Source: Apostichopus japonicus (Eukaryota > Echinodermata > Holothuroidea > Aspidochirotida > Stichopodidae). Taken from it: 64,000 nucleotides of DNA. The notes below the pieces were generated by a model that saw only the letters and a list, made by a program, of their open reading frames with translations, had not been told where the DNA came from and did not search any database. Where the stretch lies: assembly GCF_037975245.1 (NCBI RefSeq), contig NC_092568.1:33514501-33578500 (forward strand), read 5' to 3'. The stretch's first letter is position 1; each line of letters starts with the position of its first letter. A program made the position numbers and the translations under genes. Positions 48,873 through 60,814 of the stretch are shown here, piece by piece.

Positions 48873-49967
48873 TTCAAGAGCAGTTTTACTTTCTTAAAAC
48901 TAGAGGACAAAATTTGAAATGAAAATTACACTATGTAGAGGAAACTCTAACAGCTATATTTTTTATTGAAAAAGAAGAAGAATTTTTTATCTTCATTTTA
49001 CCAAAACAACAAATTTGTGTCTTAACATTGTGCTGTAAATTTTTAGTCTTTCCACAATGTATGCACAAGTCCTCCAGTAGCCTATCTGCATCCATTGAGG
49101 TGCAATTAATTTTAGATTATTTTCTACTTTCTTGTTTTACTTTTGAAATAATTTTTTTAAATAATTAATTAAGTTTTGAATTTATGCAGCCATTATGGCA
49201 AAATCGAAAGTGCAACACTGATATTTTCAATCCAATGCTTGTAAAAGTCTCTAACAGTACCACAAATAAACCTGTAGATATTCATTTTATCACTTCATAA
49301 GATAGATAGAAATAAAAAAATAAACAATTACTTGCAATTAACATCTTGCCAAGTAAAACTGCAATTTTAAAAATTGCATCGTCTGCATGAATTATTGATG
49401 TAAATATAGATGTACATATTTATGGTAAGCAGTATCTGTTCAATTTGTCAATTTTCAAAGAAGACTTACTGAAATTTTTGAACCATAAGTTGAAAGCGCA
49501 AAGTCTCGTGAGAGTACAAAGCATTCGATTAGCTTGGATTTGTGACTGGAGAACTTAGGCTGGAGAGAAGGTGGTTGTAGCCTGGACTCTAATTAAGTAA
49601 ACTGTATAGGGATATTCTGGTGGTAAGCAGTGTAAAACTTGAATCGAAGAGAAAAATATTTCTGAAAACTTCCTCTTAATATCTTACCTCTAACTCTAGA
49701 TATGGTTGATTGAGTATATCCTTATTTGATTGGCTAAACCTTCCACTACTCCAGGAAGGTAGTTCACAGTAGGTGTGGGCAGGGGGGGTGGGGTGAGGGT
49801 CTGTGATGTCATCTTACTTAGACCGTTGTGATCTTCTTGTTGATTTCTCCCAGAAACCTGATATCATTTGGAATGTTTGCTTCTTCGCTGTTTAATTTCG
49901 TCTGTTTTAAGAATTTCATCAAAATGTGTATGATTATGATTGTTTTATTTTTTTTTATAAAAATATT
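48873..49967. other. Intergenic sequence
   Basis: Very AT-rich. No gene or recognised repeat. Confidence 0.6.
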
Positions 49968-50640
49968 AATCATGATAATAACAAGCAACTTGTATAGAGC
50001 AATACAAGATGGCTTCAAAGCGCTTTTTAAAACTTCCATAAATTATATGAAAACATCTAGGAGTAATAAAAAATACAAGAAAAAGGTCCAATATATGAAA
50101 ACAAAATACAACATAAAAATATCCAATGTGGAGAAGCAAAAGGAAATATCTGAAATACAAATATGAAACAACAACAAATATAAAGGGGTCATAAACAAAA
50201 TAAAAGAGAAACCACTATTTATCAAAAATCATATACACATGAAACAGGATAAACCAACTACAAATATTGCACAAGAACCTAATAACACAATCTCAGTTGT
50301 CGCAACAATCACCAAATAATAATTAGGCCAGATAGTTTCATCTCTCACAGAAATGCAGCCGTAAACAGATAAGTCTTGATTATGGATTTGAAAAATTCCC
50401 TGAGATGGTGCATGCCGAGCGAATATTGGCGGGAAGTCTGTTCCACAAGTTGGGACCCTGCAAAAGCGTAGGATCTATTGCTGTAGAATTTTGTAGAAGA
50501 AATTAATCATGCTAAGCCGACAATCTTAAGATGCGTGGGAGGGCTCGTACCTAGCTAACAAATCCGATATGAGTACAGGTGCTGTATCGTTCAGTGCCTT
50601 GAATGTAAGCAGGACTATCCTCATTTTCCTCTGTGGATAA
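49968..50640 (+). repeat. Interspersed repeat (GCGCTTT family), longest copy
   Basis: The AATAATCATGATAATAA head with CAAAGCGCTTTTTAAAAC resembles the copies at 1292 and 32403. It continues to GCGGGAAGTCTGTTCCACAA and a CCTTGAATGTAAGCAGGAC tail. I associate this layout with a repeat type common in marine invertebrate genomes. Confidence 0.5.
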
Positions 50641-51182
50641 TTGATGGAAATACTATGTCAAGAAGATCAAACACATTCGCAGCTGAAATGTCCTAATGAC
50701 ATTCATTCATTCTGCTGTTGTCTGAAGCAGTTGAAAAATATCACAAAATTTGACAAATTCATATCTTGGCGATTAACAAAATGCTATGGAGATGTGGTCA
50801 TCGCCTAAAGATTCAGAAAAATTGTCAGCAATTTTTTTTTCTCTAACCAATCAACTTCAGATATTTTCATATGTGATATGTTTGAATTAAAACTTAAAGG
50901 ATGTCACATATTTAAGCAATATTTGTTGTGACTTTCATACCTATAGTTGACAAAGTCACAATGGCTCAGATATCACATATTCTGTTTTTCTTTATAATTT
51001 GATGGGAGGGGTGCGGTGGGGTGGGGGATGAAGGGTGGGGCATAGTCTCTATTTTGTCTTCGATCTTTCTATATATCATGATTATTTTGACATATATTAA
51101 ACTGTGTATGAATTATTGATGTCTTTGAAGAAGAAAGTGTTAAAACTTCACATCATATAGAAAGTGACTTCTTATTGTTTAT

Positions 51183-51268
51183 CAGAGTGATCTGTCACAG
51201 GAGTCTGATCTGTCACAGGAGTCTGATCTGTCACAGGAGTCTGATCTGTCACAGGAGTCTGATCTGGT
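51183..51268 (+). repeat. 18-bp minisatellite
   Basis: Four units of GATCTGTCACAGGAGTCT. Confidence 0.95.
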
Positions 51269-54200
51269 CTGTCACTCATAAACCAGGTGTATGGTATTTG
51301 TTCTCAGTAATGAGTGACAGATGTTGGACTTGAATGAATAAAAATTTGGAACTTTGCCAACAAGAAGTTGTAACAATTGAGGCCTAGAGAACAGTTACAT
51401 ACTTTTTCTTAATACTTTTTTTTTTATACTTTTTATATTCCATGGAGAAGTGGTAACATATATGGTATTATTTGGCATCACCACACAATTGGTGCTATAC
51501 CTCTAAAAGCTTCCGAATTAATTAGCCAACAAAAGAATGGTTCTTTTGTTTATCTATTTGTACTTTAGCGGTTTGTAGAATACTCAAGAAATTGAGTGAA
51601 TACTTTGATCAAAGTGTCGAAAACATTTGTCTTGTGTTTGTGGTTGCCTGCAGAAGGTAATTTAAAAGGACACCAAAACAATCCTTGCAAATATAATTAT
51701 TATTATTATTATATTAATATTTTATTTGTTTGAAGTTCTCCTTCATTACGTCTTTCTTCAAGAAGGGAAGATAATAATTTAAATAAGGTATAGTCAGTGA
51801 CTTTGTTTTTAAGAAGTTTAATATGTATGAGAAGGTATAGATTCTTGTATATCTGTTTCAGCGATCTTTGATATTTTTTATCAACTATAACTTATTTAAT
51901 TGTTAGATTTGGTACTGAAATTACTGAAACAAATAATCAATTTTTGAAATGTTCCCATTTATTGTAATAAAAACATGTTTACATGATAACATTTTGTATA
52001 TCTTATAGTCTTCTTGTTTTGAATCCTAGAATAATGTAGTTGTTATGTTGTCATTAATTTAAGATGCATACTCGGAAGTTTCGTAAGGAAAAGAGGGACG
52101 AATAAATTTTAACTATAAAGAAATTTTCAATTGTTCTCAGAATTATTTTCTTTATGAATTTTATGACCTTGTTAAAACTGTTGAAATCATCTTCACTTAT
52201 GATAAAGAACAATTACAACAACAATAATAACAACAACAAAAACAACAATGTATTTAAGTTTCACCCACATTTCTTGAAGGAAGATTAACAAAACCGGAAT
52301 ACGGTACCGGTGTCTTTTGGTGTTCTCGTTTCATTTGTCCACTATCTCAATTTCAATTGGCATCTTGAAAAAGCATCCGAATCATTCAACTTTTTGGTTT
52401 ACTGGTTAAGAAGAGTCATCCAAGGTGCGTTCTGGGCACTAAAAACTAGACAAGGCTGCTCGACTCTCGACCCCATATATTGAGACTGTATTCTTCTTAA
52501 GGGAATTGATACTACAAAGGAGGCTTAACCAGAAGCGGAAATGTCATCAATGCTGCACACATACCTTTACTGCGCACGTAACTAAACTTGTGCACGCACG
52601 TAACTTTACAATACACATAACCTTACTGCGCGCATACTTTGACTGCGCACGTAACTTTACTGTGCACATAACCTTACTATACACATAAGTTTACTGTGCA
52701 CATAAGTTCGAACATGCACGTTCGATCCGGATCATCATCGAACGAAGTTATTTCCCTAGTGTGTTTAATTAATGGAGCATAATATCATCCTTTTAGACTT
52801 GCACGTTTAATTTTGAAAGCATTTTAATGCATGCGCTTGGATTTTTCCTAATCTTTGCCATTTTGACGAATACGTGATCGTAATTACTGGCTAGCCTATT
52901 TTGAAATAACAGAGTGGTCACATTGCATCATAATGCACGATTCCACACACAAAGAAACTGTTTTTTGTGTACTTATCTTGATTGCCTGATACCAGGAAAT
53001 TGCATCTAACACTATCTTATTTCAAAATTTGCCTGGGAGGAGACCCCCCCACATTCCCTTCGTCGAGGCTTCGCGCATGAGACCAGAGGCCCCCCCCCCA
53101 CTTTTTGTAAAACCCTTGATCCCGCGCGCCCTGCTCTTGACCTATGCACCGGCCTTGTCAACACTCAATGCAGATAGTCAGCATTTAAACATTCTCAACT
53201 TGAAGTTACTGTTAGACTTAGCTACATATCCTGTAAATGGAGACGACCTTTTCCACAATTTGAAAAAGGCAAACCTTTGACAAAGTCCCCCCACCCCCCA
53301 AGAAAAAATGCCATCTTTTAAAGACTTAACAGGTCTTCAGAAATTTCTTTATAGCCTACAATGATGCATTCGCAATCATTTACAGAATGCTTGCACGTGC
53401 ATAAAGCGTTTGGTGCTTCAAAGTTTCTCTGTACACTTACCCGCACTCTTACACCTCACAGAAAATCAATGTTGCAACAGAGGCTGGGAAATCTCAGCAT
53501 CCTGTCATTTGAAATGGATTCGACTCTTAGTATCATACATGATGAGGTCATGAGGACTTTCAAGCACCAGAGTAGACGTCTTCTGTATTGTTAGAATCCT
53601 TAACATTATGTTTAAAAAACTGTAAGCTTAGTATTTAAAAACAAATAAAGTAATCAAGGGTGGAATCCCTTCCCTAATACTCTCTGCCCAAGGAGGTGCC
53701 CTCTTTTCAGTGTCGGTCCCCCCACCCAATTTTGAGAAGTCCTGGCTACGGGCCTGGGCACTGCAAGGGGTCTTGAAACAAGCAGTGCATTTGACGCTTC
53801 GGACTAAACTATCGCGACCTATGGCGCCTCAACCGTGCGGCGCCTCGGTCGTCCGCATTTCAGCCTATACGCCTATAAGATAATCGGCCATTTTGTAGCG
53901 TTAAAGCAGCTATGTTTGTGTTTTGTACCAACTCTGTCTGATACAATCAGTACTGCCTGTGTGACATGACGATACCTTAGCTAAATCGTGGATGGCTAAT
54001 GAGTGGTGGCAGCAGATACAAATGCATAAAGAAATAAAGTGGTCATACAAAATTACTGCAAAATTCGTTTCAATGTATTGCATTTTCTTGGTTTACCTAT
54101 GTTACCCCGCCCTGTAGTTCCCAGCATGTTGAAAATGCGCATTACTATCGTCACACAAAGTTTTCGTCGGTATCCTAGTATACCAATGTACATTATAAGC

Positions 54201-55032
54201 AATTACTCGCACAGAAAATCCTTTTTGTGCGTGCCGTAGCGTATTTCACTCACAAATCAAAACACGATGCCCAAAGTATTCATTCGATAAAAGGTAATAA
54301 GTAATTGCTTCCATATCTGAGCCTGTTAGAAGTATTTTGGTGAGAAAGCTGATCCTGCAGATTATTCCCAATAATTAGAGATTATTAGAATATAAACTCT
54401 GAGATATCTCGATTCATGTCTACATGCAGACATGTTTCAACATCGATGACCATAATTTGACTCTAGCATATTAATTCCATATAGCGATTGTATCAAACAA
54501 ACCAAGTGTTCTCCTTCAAGAAAATTGTCCGGAAAGCAACAGAGGCTCATCTTCTTCAAGACTTCCGTTATCAAAGAGGATCTGGTTAGTGTGGCTTGGG
54601 TGTTGCAGAGCATGAATGAAAGCACATATAGTGAAAAACTTGGGGAAATTCATGCATGCAACTTAAGAACCCTCATACCGCCTTCCAGGAACAACACAAG
54701 TAAGCTGTTAACAGGTGGCTAAAGGGGTTTGTTTACAAGTGAGTAAAACTTTTGACAAGTGACTAAAACTAAAACTTTGACAAGTGACTAATACTGCAAT
54801 ACATTGAAACGAGTTCCCATAGCTAAATATCTCCATGGTCGTAGGAGAAAAAAATATTAAGTTGGCTATGCATAGTCAACGTGTCAGCTATCATGTGAGG
54901 GGTACGGTTTAGCTGGTGAGAACTTCTACAAGGGCTTGAAGACCACCATTACTTTACGATTTAGTGTGTAAGTCAAGGGGACATTTATGTGGAGTATGCT
55001 ACCTTTGGGGTAAATTCATATTACCTTTGGAG
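51269..55032. other. Intergenic sequence
   Basis: No gene recognised. It includes an ~20-bp degenerate repeat at 52560-52705 (TTTACTGTGCACATAA type) and poly-C runs near 53045 and 53092. Confidence 0.6.
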
Positions 55033-56580
55033 TATGGAACGCCAAAAGGACCACAGTGACATGTACCACTACTAATTTGACATGTACTACTACTAATTCG
55101 AAGTGTACTTCTACTAATTTGAAGTGTAATACATGTAAAATGTCGCGTACTACTACTAATTCGAAGTGTACTACATCTAAAATGTCGCGTACAACTACTA
55201 ATTCGAAGTGTACTACATCTAAAAAGTCACGTACTACTACTAAATTGGAGAGATGGCGCTATTCACAATCTTTCCGAAACCATGTCATCGAGTTGCGCAT
55301 CTGCATTAAAATAATGATGAAGAAAACATATTCTTCAATACTCTGTTGATTCAAATGTCTATTTTACAGCTTGGTCTGTGGCAAATATAGAAAATAGCAT
55401 ATAGTTTGGCACAGCTGGGGAATCAAATGCATTCTTGACATTTCAATGACGGGGAAATTGCTGCTTGTGAATAATAGTGTGTATAACAATTTTAAGAGTT
55501 AAAAACTGAAGCTACATTAAGCACATTCTTGGGGATCGATGGTTCCACCTGCTGGGGCTTCGAAATCTTGTTGCTTTTCCACCACCGGATTTTTATTTTT
55601 GTGATGCCCAATGGTCACAGACAATGGTGATTATAGTATTAGTAATGTAGGCAAGGATAAGGGGAACATTCAGGAAGACTGACACGTACATATATACTCC
55701 TAATCCTACGCATACTAAGCTCTGCATACACACATTACTGTGCCAAAATCTAAATTTAAACGGTAACGTATATTTGGGCTCTTAAGTTATGCTCGGAATT
55801 AATCCATGACCTAGTACTATAGTAGGCCTATATTCAGGCCCTTTGTAGAACACCTAAAATGCATACGGTACTAGACCTGTATATAATTTAAACAAGTAGC
55901 AGTTTTGGAATATCATTTAAATTAAACACTATATCCTAGCCGCAGCCTGGCCTAGCATATAGAAAAAGTCTAGGAAGCCTAACTTTAGCTCATTAACAGT
56001 AGCACCTCACCGGTCTTTTCTGAATGTAAAGCAGCATTTTGCGTTTGGGCGCCGTTTTCTATTTTTTTGACATGTCCATCGAGTTTTATACATATATATA
56101 TATCAAATACACCAGTTTTTAACTCTTAAAATTGTTATACACACTATTATTCACAAGCAGCAATTTTCCCGTCATTGAAATGTCAAGAATGCTTTTGATT
56201 CCCCAGCTGTGCCAAACTATATGCTATTTTCTATATTTGCCACAGACCTTAAAGGTATAAACTGTAAAATAGACATTTGAATCAACAGAGTATTGAAGAA
56301 TATGTTTTCTTCATCATTATTTTAATGCAGATGCGCAACTCGATTACATGGTTTCGGAAAGATTGTGAATAGCGCCATCTCTCCAATTTAGTAGTAGTAG
56401 TACGTGACTCTTTAGATGTAGTACACTTCGAATTAGTAGTAGTACTCGACATTTTAGATGTAGTGCACTTCGAATTAGTAGTAGTACGCGACATTTTACA
56501 TGTATTACACTTCGAATTAGTAGTAGTACATGTCAAATTAGTAGTAGTACATGTCACTGTGGTCCTTTTGGCGTTCCATA
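55033..56580. mobile_element. 1.55-kb foldback element with ~470-bp inverted ends
   Basis: The left arm 55033-55508 and the right arm 56113-56580 are inverted copies starting TATGGAACGCCAAAAGGACC. TTGGAG lies on both sides (55027-55032 and 56581-56586), a probable 6-bp target duplication. A TA duplication with TGGAACG ends is the alternative. The outer part of each arm has ACATGTAC and CTACTACTAATTCGAAGTGT subrepeats. The 600-bp centre has no coding signal. Similar Thr/Ser/Cys-rich frames in both arms are artefacts of the subrepeats. Confidence 0.9.
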
Positions 56581-56586
56581 TTGGAG

Positions 56587-57929
56587 AAGCTCAAGGCATT
56601 TGACTAATAATGTTACCAAATATTAGCACTTTGCAACAGATCATCATGAATAATATCCTACTTTTGAGTCTGAGTATACCAGCTAAATGCATCTTATCAT
56701 CAGGACGACAGGACTGTTTGACGTCACGATTTGTACAGGGCGGGAAACTCATCACTAGAGTGAGAAGCGATTGGAACTGATGCGAAGTGAAACCAGATAA
56801 ATTAATTTAATTGCTTTATATATAGTACTGTCGCAAGGCTAGGTAACAAAGTTATCATTATTATATCTCTCTGTTGTGGGTGGATCAAGTTGTTAGGTTT
56901 TCGTGTCCTGGCTCTGCAGGCTTCAGTGACTTTTCCTAAAAGTATTTTTCTCTGTGTCTCTTATCCAAGATGTTTATACTAATGTTTGAAGGTGCATTTG
57001 CTCGACTGTAATCCTTCCGATTATCACACAATATGGAAAGAAAACTGTGGTTGTAACTGAGGGCGCGCTCGAACAAAGCTGTATAGAGACCCGATAGGGT
57101 CTCTAAAGCTGTACTCAGTCGTATCAATATACTGAATACCATCTTTTGCAGGCTATAGATGTGTGTCTTTCTTGTCACACATCTTTCATCGTAATAGATC
57201 TTCGTTAGTACAACCGAACTTAAATCACCATGACGTCATTTGGTGACCTCTAGGTCACACGCTCTAATCTTTCAGTCAAGATGGATTTATTGGTTTCATC
57301 ACCTCTGCCATTATCATCGTATAGAAATAATAAAGCATGATATATGTCAGCTTAATTCATATACAGAGGAATGTAATAGCGTTTATATATGTTGTTCTTC
57401 CGATGGCCTGGCCTGGCTGCCAGGATAAATATGACGTCATCGGTAATATTATGATGCTAAGTTCAAACCGTCTTAAATTTCAGTTCAATCAGTGTTGTTT
57501 ACGTTTAACGATGGATGTCTTGATGTGACTGGAAGCAGACGTTGATATTAAATTTTGAAGTACGTATTTTGTCATGAGCTGCAATGTGACATTTTCAATC
57601 GATACTATATAGATATATACGTTGGGCCCTCCCTCAGATAAACAAACGGATTTTAGCATAGTATTAAGAATATACCCAACGCGTTGAGTGAAATAAAGTT
57701 CTTTAATGTCATAACATGTCACAGTGTGGTATTTTCACTGCTGAATGAACGATATGACCTTCTATTTAATGATTATAAACCTTCTTGAAATCGACCGACC
57801 CATCAGCCCACGAGCTTCTTTCAACATCGTATAATGAGATGACTGTACTTTACCAATGTCAACTGTTAGGTCTCGCTCCAGCATTGATTTGTGTTATTAT
57901 TTATTAAGAAAACCATTTCCTTCTCGATC
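56587..57929. other. Intergenic sequence
   Basis: No gene or known repeat recognised. Confidence 0.55.
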
Positions 57930-58450
57930 CTAGGGGTATTTGTACTGGTATTTGAATGCTAGGGGTAGTTGTACTGGTATTTGAATACTAGGGGTATTTG
58001 TACTGGTATTTGAACACTATAGGGGTATTTTTTACTGGTATTTGAATACTAGGGGTTTTTGAACTGGTATTTGAATACTAGGGGTATTTGTACTGGTATT
58101 TGAATACTAGGGGTATTTGTACTGGTATTATAATACTAGGGGTAGTTGTACTGGTATTTGAATACTAGGGGTATTTGTACTGGTATTTGAACACTATAGG
58201 GGTATTTTTTACTGGTATTTGAATACTAGAGGTTTTTGAACTGGTATTTGAATACTACGGGTATTTGTACTGGTATTTGAATACTATAGGGGCATTTGTA
58301 CTGGTATTATAATACTAGTGGTATTTTTACGGGTATATGAATACTAGGGGTATTTGTACTGGTATTTGAATACTAGGGGTATTTGTACTAGTATTTGAAC
58401 ACTAGGGGCATTTGTACTGGTATTTGAATACTAGGGGTATAATAGGGGTA
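57930..58450 (+). repeat. 29-bp minisatellite
   Basis: About 17 units of AGGGGTATTTGTACTGGTAT and TTGAATACT with minor length variants. Confidence 0.95.
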
Positions 58451-60174
58451 TTTTGGAACGAACTAGCATAAATTATAATGCAAGATTAAATACTGTTACC
58501 CTCATTTAAAGGGAAAAAGACTCGCCCCAAACCGCGTGCTGCCCTCACAAAAAGTGAATTTTCCGTTACCTGCAAGTGCCTGCAAGTTGTCTGCAAGTTT
58601 TTTTTTGTCGCTACACAATTATGCAGACAGTATACAAAATGTGACACCTTGTTATCTTTAGCTGGACCTGATATGTCCCTCGCTGCTGATGTACACTGTG
58701 CTGTGGGTATTGTACTTGTACTCATATCAAGAGGAACTCTACTTGTACTTTCACTCATAACTATACCACTCGTACCACTAGTCTGCCATATGTCTATGGA
58801 TTTAAGTTTATAAGTTTTGAACAGTTGAAAGGACTTAGCCCCACAGCCTTAAGTCTCGGCAATCTCTTGAACACTAGGTCGGGAGCCTGAGCCGATATAT
58901 TCACCCTATGCACAGTGGACAGTCAAACAATGTTTTAAAAGGCTTGATTTATTAGCTTCTGTAGTTGACAAGTGGATGTGAAATTGTGAAGTGTAGTTTA
59001 GGCTTTAGAAGGACTGACCTATTGAGGAACATTTGTATTTGCCTTCAAATACCAGTGGAACTCCTGGCCTGCCGCATACACGGTGTGTTGGTGTATACAG
59101 AACATATTCCCAGTAAAGGCTATTCAAACCACGCTTTGATTTCACTACATATTGCAAAGTACAAGCACTCTTTTGAACCTTACTCCTGAACATATTAAAA
59201 ATGACAAATAGTAAATACTGAAATTGCGAAATCACAATAATCATTTTGAAGAACAATACCGCGGTGTCTATATCGCCTCTGAAAGCATACTTGGTCCCAG
59301 TGCTGTAATGATACTTTTCCTCTTTAACTAACTTACAAAACATTAATTAAACAAAACAATGTTAAGTCAAATAGTGGCTTATTTTTTTGTCTCTCAATTT
59401 TTTCTGCCTTGTGTATACTGAACACTATTCATGATCATATTTGAATCGATAACATATTAGTATACTCATTAGTACTCACTTCACAATTACTTAATGCTTT
59501 GTAGTATTCGAACTCGTACCCAAATCAAGAGGAATTCTACTTATATTCCAACGTATATTCATGCGCTTGTGCTCGTGCAACAAGTCTGCAATATGCCTAG
59601 GATTTATGTGTTAATTAAAGCAAACTATGAAAGCCACAATGTCTCTGCACTTTAATATGTACATTTCTAAACTGTGTGAGAAACCTAAGCATATATTTAT
59701 GGGACGCGAAAAGGGTCACTTTAATCTGACGGGTGCATTTCAAATGTCAACATTGTTCTGAGACAATTATTTTGTGAGGTTTGAAATCTCCTGTTTTTTT
59801 GTTGTTGTTTTTTTTATAAGGGGGGGGGGGCGTTTGAGGACTGAGATATGAAATATACAACATGTGTGTAGGTCTACTGCAATTAACCCAAATTCAACTT
59901 AACGCGCGGCGCGCGCGCTTAATGTGGAATGCTGAGAATTATTGTCCATGCCTTTTCCGTCAGTGGCGTTTTTGCGGGTATGCCCTATTCTGAATTTACT
60001 ACCTAGGACAAACGCGAATCTTGATTTTATATGCAGTGCTAGCAATTTTTTTTTTAAATTTGATAATAAATTAAGAACTTTCAACCCATTTCTCAACACA
60101 TAGATATAACATAAGGGATGTCTAGCATATCCAGATCGATTGAATACACCGGGAGCTTATAGTTTTAACTAATA

Positions 60175-60814
60175 TCAAACTTTCAGTCTGTGTCTGTACA
60201 TTGCTCTATAATAAGGCATCGATTGATCGACGCAATATCGTATATCGTCCGGTAATTCGTCGCTATTTGGCGGTGTTTGTAAAGGTCGGGAGAAAGCAGA
60301 GCTGTGAGCTGCTTGTGTTATCCAACCATTCTGTGTACACGCTACAATGGCTTCGTAGGACGTTTTCCAAGTTCTGATGACGTCATGATGACGTTCCCAT
60401 CGTAAATAGCTCTCCTTGAAAGGAATACCAATCATGCGAAAATATTTCGGCAGTAAGATATCCGGGTAAGTAGCCAACTCATCCCCGTCAATGACCACAG
60501 GGAATCGCCCAGTCTGTTCGATGACGAACTTCCATAACTTGTAAGATTTCTTATACAGTTCATCTGAGGGATAAACATCGACGTCATTAACAATGTTAAA
60601 TGTCTCCCTCTCCAGTTCTCCAACCTCGTTCATGAACGCGTTCTTGTATGAAAGAAACATATTGCGTGGATCCCTGATGATGAAGGTATACTGGAATGCT
60701 TTGTTAGAGGGCAGAGAACGATAGTGGCCGTCGATGGCGAAAGCAGAGTCTTTCACGAAGATTAAATCTTTGCCATATTCATCAGCTTCGAGCTGACTCT
60801 TGACCCAATCGTAT
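60175..60814 (-). CDS. Sulfotransferase-like P-loop protein, last exon
   Basis: 212 residues and a stop on the minus strand, opening after a TTTTCAG acceptor with one base left over from the previous codon. The start YDWVKSQLEADEYGKDLIF and the motif FIIRDPRNMFLSYKNAF resemble the sulfotransferase-like P-loop family. The Arg and the later Ser of that motif sit where sulfotransferases bind the 3'-phosphate of PAPS. The 5'-phosphosulfate loop and the start codon must lie in upstream exons at higher coordinates, which I could not find up to 64000. The substrate is unknown. Confidence 0.8.

Noticed and set aside
55056-56557. Two similar Thr/Ser/Cys-rich open frames, one per strand
   Set aside because: They are the two arms of the foldback element. 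The similarity follows from the inverted repeat.
58486-58758. Minus-strand open frame rich in Ser/Thr as a gene
   Set aside because: No domain match and no linked exons. The open frame alone is not convincing.
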